Source: an uncultured Clostridia bacterium
GTDB lineage: Bacteria; Bacillota; Clostridia; TANB77; CAG-508
Length of the DNA stretch: 7,326 nt
NCBI GenBank assembly: GCA_944390305.1
Contig: CALXPX010000060.1
Coordinates: 1-7,326 of the forward strand
Direction: 5' to 3'
A model generated the notes under the pieces. It did no database searches. It was given only the letters and a program-made list of their open reading frames with translations, and was not told the DNA's origin. Shown here piece by piece: positions 6,213 to 7,326 of this stretch (position 1 is its first letter; each line of letters opens with the position of its first letter). The translations under genes and the position numbers were made by a program.

Positions 6213-7007
6213 TTATTTTTTAAAAGCTTTTTTAAATTTATCCCAGAAACCTTCTTTTTTTCTTCCTGGTATTGTTACTTCTACATTTTCACCTAATATT
6301 CTTCTTGCTATTTCTATATATGCTCTTCCAGAAGGAGCCTTTTTATTTGATACTGCAGGCTCACCTTTATTTGTTTGAGTAATTATGTATTCGTCTTCTG
6401 GAACTACTCCAATTAAATCTATTGATAGCAAATCTAATATATCTTCTACATCCATCATTTCGCCTCTTTTAACCATTTCCGGTCTTAGACGGTTTATAAC
6501 TAATTCTGGATTTCTAATTTCTGATGCTTCTAATAGACCTATTATTCTATCTGCATCACGAATTGAAGATATTTCAGCGTTTGTTACAACAATTGCTCTA
6601 TCTGCTCCTGCAATTGCATTTTTAAATCCCTGCTCTATTCCTGCTGGGCAATCTATTAGAATAAAGTCAAATTCCTCTTTTAATTTTGTTGTTAAATCTC
6701 TCATTTGTTCTTCATTTACTGCACTTTTATCTCTAGTTTGGGCTGCTGGTAATAAAAATAAATCTGTAAATCGTTTATCTTTTATTAGAGCTTGTCTTAA
6801 TTTACATTTTCCTTCAACAACATCAACTATGTCATATACTATTCTATTTTCTAGACCCATTACGACATCAAGGTTTCTTAAGCCAATATCTGTATCTACA
6901 AGTACAACTTTTTTTCCTCTTAATGCTAACGCTGCGCCCACATTTGCTGTTGTTGTAGTTTTGCCAACTCCACCTTTACCTGATGTTATGACTATAACTT
7001 CACCCAT
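6213..7007 (-). CDS. minD: MinD, septum-site-determining membrane ATPase
   Basis: A 264-residue ParA/MinD-family ATPase, full length. The deviant Walker A motif is GKGGVGKTT (10-18), with signature Lys11 and Lys16. Asp38 and Asp40 lie in LVDTDIGLRNLD and the Walker B motif ends at Asp119 (FILIDCPAG). The C-terminal 251-264 segment, KEGFWDKFKKAFKK, is the amphipathic membrane-targeting helix. ATP-bound MinD dimerises on the membrane, where MinE activates hydrolysis; in most bacteria it also recruits MinC to block FtsZ. The start is fixed by AAGGAGG 6 bases upstream (7014-7020). It is the first gene of the unit and has its own near-consensus promoter. The usual upstream partner minC is absent: the neighbour is an SSB-like gene with a terminator between. 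Confidence 0.97.
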   Translation of the reverse strand: MGEVIVITSGKGGVGKTTTTANVGAALALRGKKVVLVDTDIGLRNLDVVMGLENRIVYDIVDVVEGKCKLRQALIKDKRFTDLFLLPAAQTRDKSAVNEEQMRDLTTKLKEEFDFILIDCPAGIEQGFKNAIAGADRAIVVTNAEISSIRDADRIIGLLEASEIRNPELVINRLRPEMVKRGEMMDVEDILDLLSIDLIGVVPEDEYIITQTNKGEPAVSNKKAPSGRAYIEIARRILGENVEVTIPGRKKEGFWDKFKKAFKK

Positions 7008-7044
7008 AACTTTCCTCCTTGTAACATTTTAACAATTCTACTAT

Positions 7045-7073
7045 ATTATATTGAGATTTTGCTCAAAAGTCAA
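7045..7073 (-). promoter_or_regulatory. Near-consensus sigma-A promoter of the minD-minE-rodA-dusB unit
   Basis: On the minus strand TTGACT (7068-7073, five of six) and TATAAT (7045-7050, six of six) are separated by exactly 17 bases. The expected start near 7037 gives a leader of about 30 bases. The spacer holds an inverted repeat, TTGAG-N6-CTCAA (7051-7066 on the plus strand), placed where a repressor could block polymerase. No riboswitch fits in the short leader. Confidence 0.85.
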
Positions 7074-7094
7074 TGTAAATCTAGCAAAAATATA

Positions 7095-7125
7095 AAAAAC
7101 TGCCAAAATATTTTTAGCAGTTTTT
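7095..7125 (-). terminator. Intrinsic terminator of the SSB-like gene
   Basis: AAAAACTGC (7095-7103) and GCAGTTTTT (7117-7125) form a 9-base stem whose loop can extend by A-T pairs (7105-7108 with 7112-7115). On the minus strand the stem runs into TTTTTTATATTTTTG. It lies 20 bases after the SSB-like stop and before the minD promoter, so it separates the two transcripts. Its flanks are also U-rich on the plus strand, so it could work both ways, though no plus-strand gene needs it. Confidence 0.85.
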
Positions 7126-7145
7126 GCATATTTTTTATAATTTTA

Positions 7146-7326
7146 TTATTCTGCTGATTCTACATTTTCTGTATTATCAGTTACATTTTCTTCTTCATTT
7201 TCTTTCTTTTCAATTACTTCTAAGTTAGAAATAGAAACTTCATATGCTACTTTTTGCTCAACTGTTCCATCTTCATATTTCTTTTCATAGCTTCTTGATT
7301 GAACTCTTCCTGTTACTTTTACTTCT
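7146..7326 (-). CDS. Single-stranded-DNA-binding (OB-fold) protein, C-terminal part only
   Basis: The last 59 codons of a gene that enters from beyond the right edge (in-frame codons run from 7325 to the TAA at 7146-7148, followed by a second TAA). The visible start, VTGRVQSRSYEKKYEDGTV followed by AYEVSISNLEVIE, matches the end of the OB fold in clostridial SSB/PriB-like proteins, which typically read GRIQSREYQKK-x-DG...TAYEVS. After it comes an acidic tail of about 20 residues (KENEEENVTDNTENVESAE). The tail lacks the DDDIPF-type tip by which the main SSB recruits repair and replication partners, so this is probably a second, SSB-like protein. The N-terminal half is unseen. Confidence 0.7.
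   Translation of the reverse strand, partial: EVKVTGRVQSRSYEKKYEDGTVEQKVAYEVSISNLEVIEKKENEEENVTDNTENVESAE

Noticed and set aside
5656..6378. 240-codon plus-strand ORF opposite minE and minD
   Set aside because: Its Ser/Phe/Leu-rich product is the mirror of the Lys/Glu-rich minE tail, it has no ribosome site, and the minus-strand frame encodes recognised proteins.
6385..7032. 215-codon plus-strand ORF opposite minD
   Set aside because: It is fully antisense to the conserved minD gene and shows no family motif.

Overview
The window is very AT-rich and every gene I can support lies on the minus strand. The gene set points to a low-GC Gram-positive, most likely a spore-forming Clostridia member. 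It includes minD/minE next to rodA, an EndoA-type MazF, a GerS/YdcC-like envelope protein of the spore-former type, a MucBP-repeat surface protein with a sortase-type C-terminus, and strong AGGAGG ribosome sites. No plus-strand gene, tRNA, rRNA, CRISPR array or transposon was found. No gene-free stretch exceeds about 220 bases.

Reading in the direction of transcription (right to left), the window opens with the C-terminal end of a single-stranded-DNA-binding (OB-fold) protein (7146-7326), closed by an intrinsic terminator (7095-7125). A near-consensus promoter (7045-7073) then starts a tight four-gene unit: minD (6213-7007), minE (5610-6191), rodA (4492-5601) and dusB (3518-4483). Gaps are 21, 8 and 8 bases, and the rodA and dusB ribosome sites overlap the preceding stop codons. 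A hairpin with a U-run (3489-3514) follows dusB. The unit joins division-site placement (MinD/MinE), the elongation glycosyltransferase RodA and a tRNA dihydrouridine synthase. minC is not in it, and MinE carries a long charged C-terminal tail that the family normally lacks.

Next come a membrane-anchored GerS/YdcC-like protein (2860-3471) and a MazF/EndoA toxin ribonuclease (2471-2818). In Bacillus and Clostridioides a LolA-like lipoprotein gene, alr, the antitoxin gene and mazF lie together in that order. Here alr and the antitoxin gene between the two are absent. A hairpin (2425-2463) closes this pair.

The last complete gene (112-2253) encodes a 713-residue secreted, wall-anchored protein. 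It has a signal peptide, a fibro-slime/PA14-like domain, three MucBP repeats, a DUF11-like domain, an MPRTG sorting motif and a membrane anchor. It has a good promoter (2392-2420) and a leader of about 130 bases holding AT-rich dyads and a 14-base direct repeat. At the left edge, a long hairpin (10-51) downstream of its stop buries the ribosome site of what appears to be the next gene, whose ATG is at 3-5. It could be a terminator or a switch on translation.

Nothing here is clearly a new defence or mobile system. The best leads are the tailed MinE in a unit without minC, the MazF lacking an adjacent antitoxin, and the hairpin over the ribosome site at the left edge.
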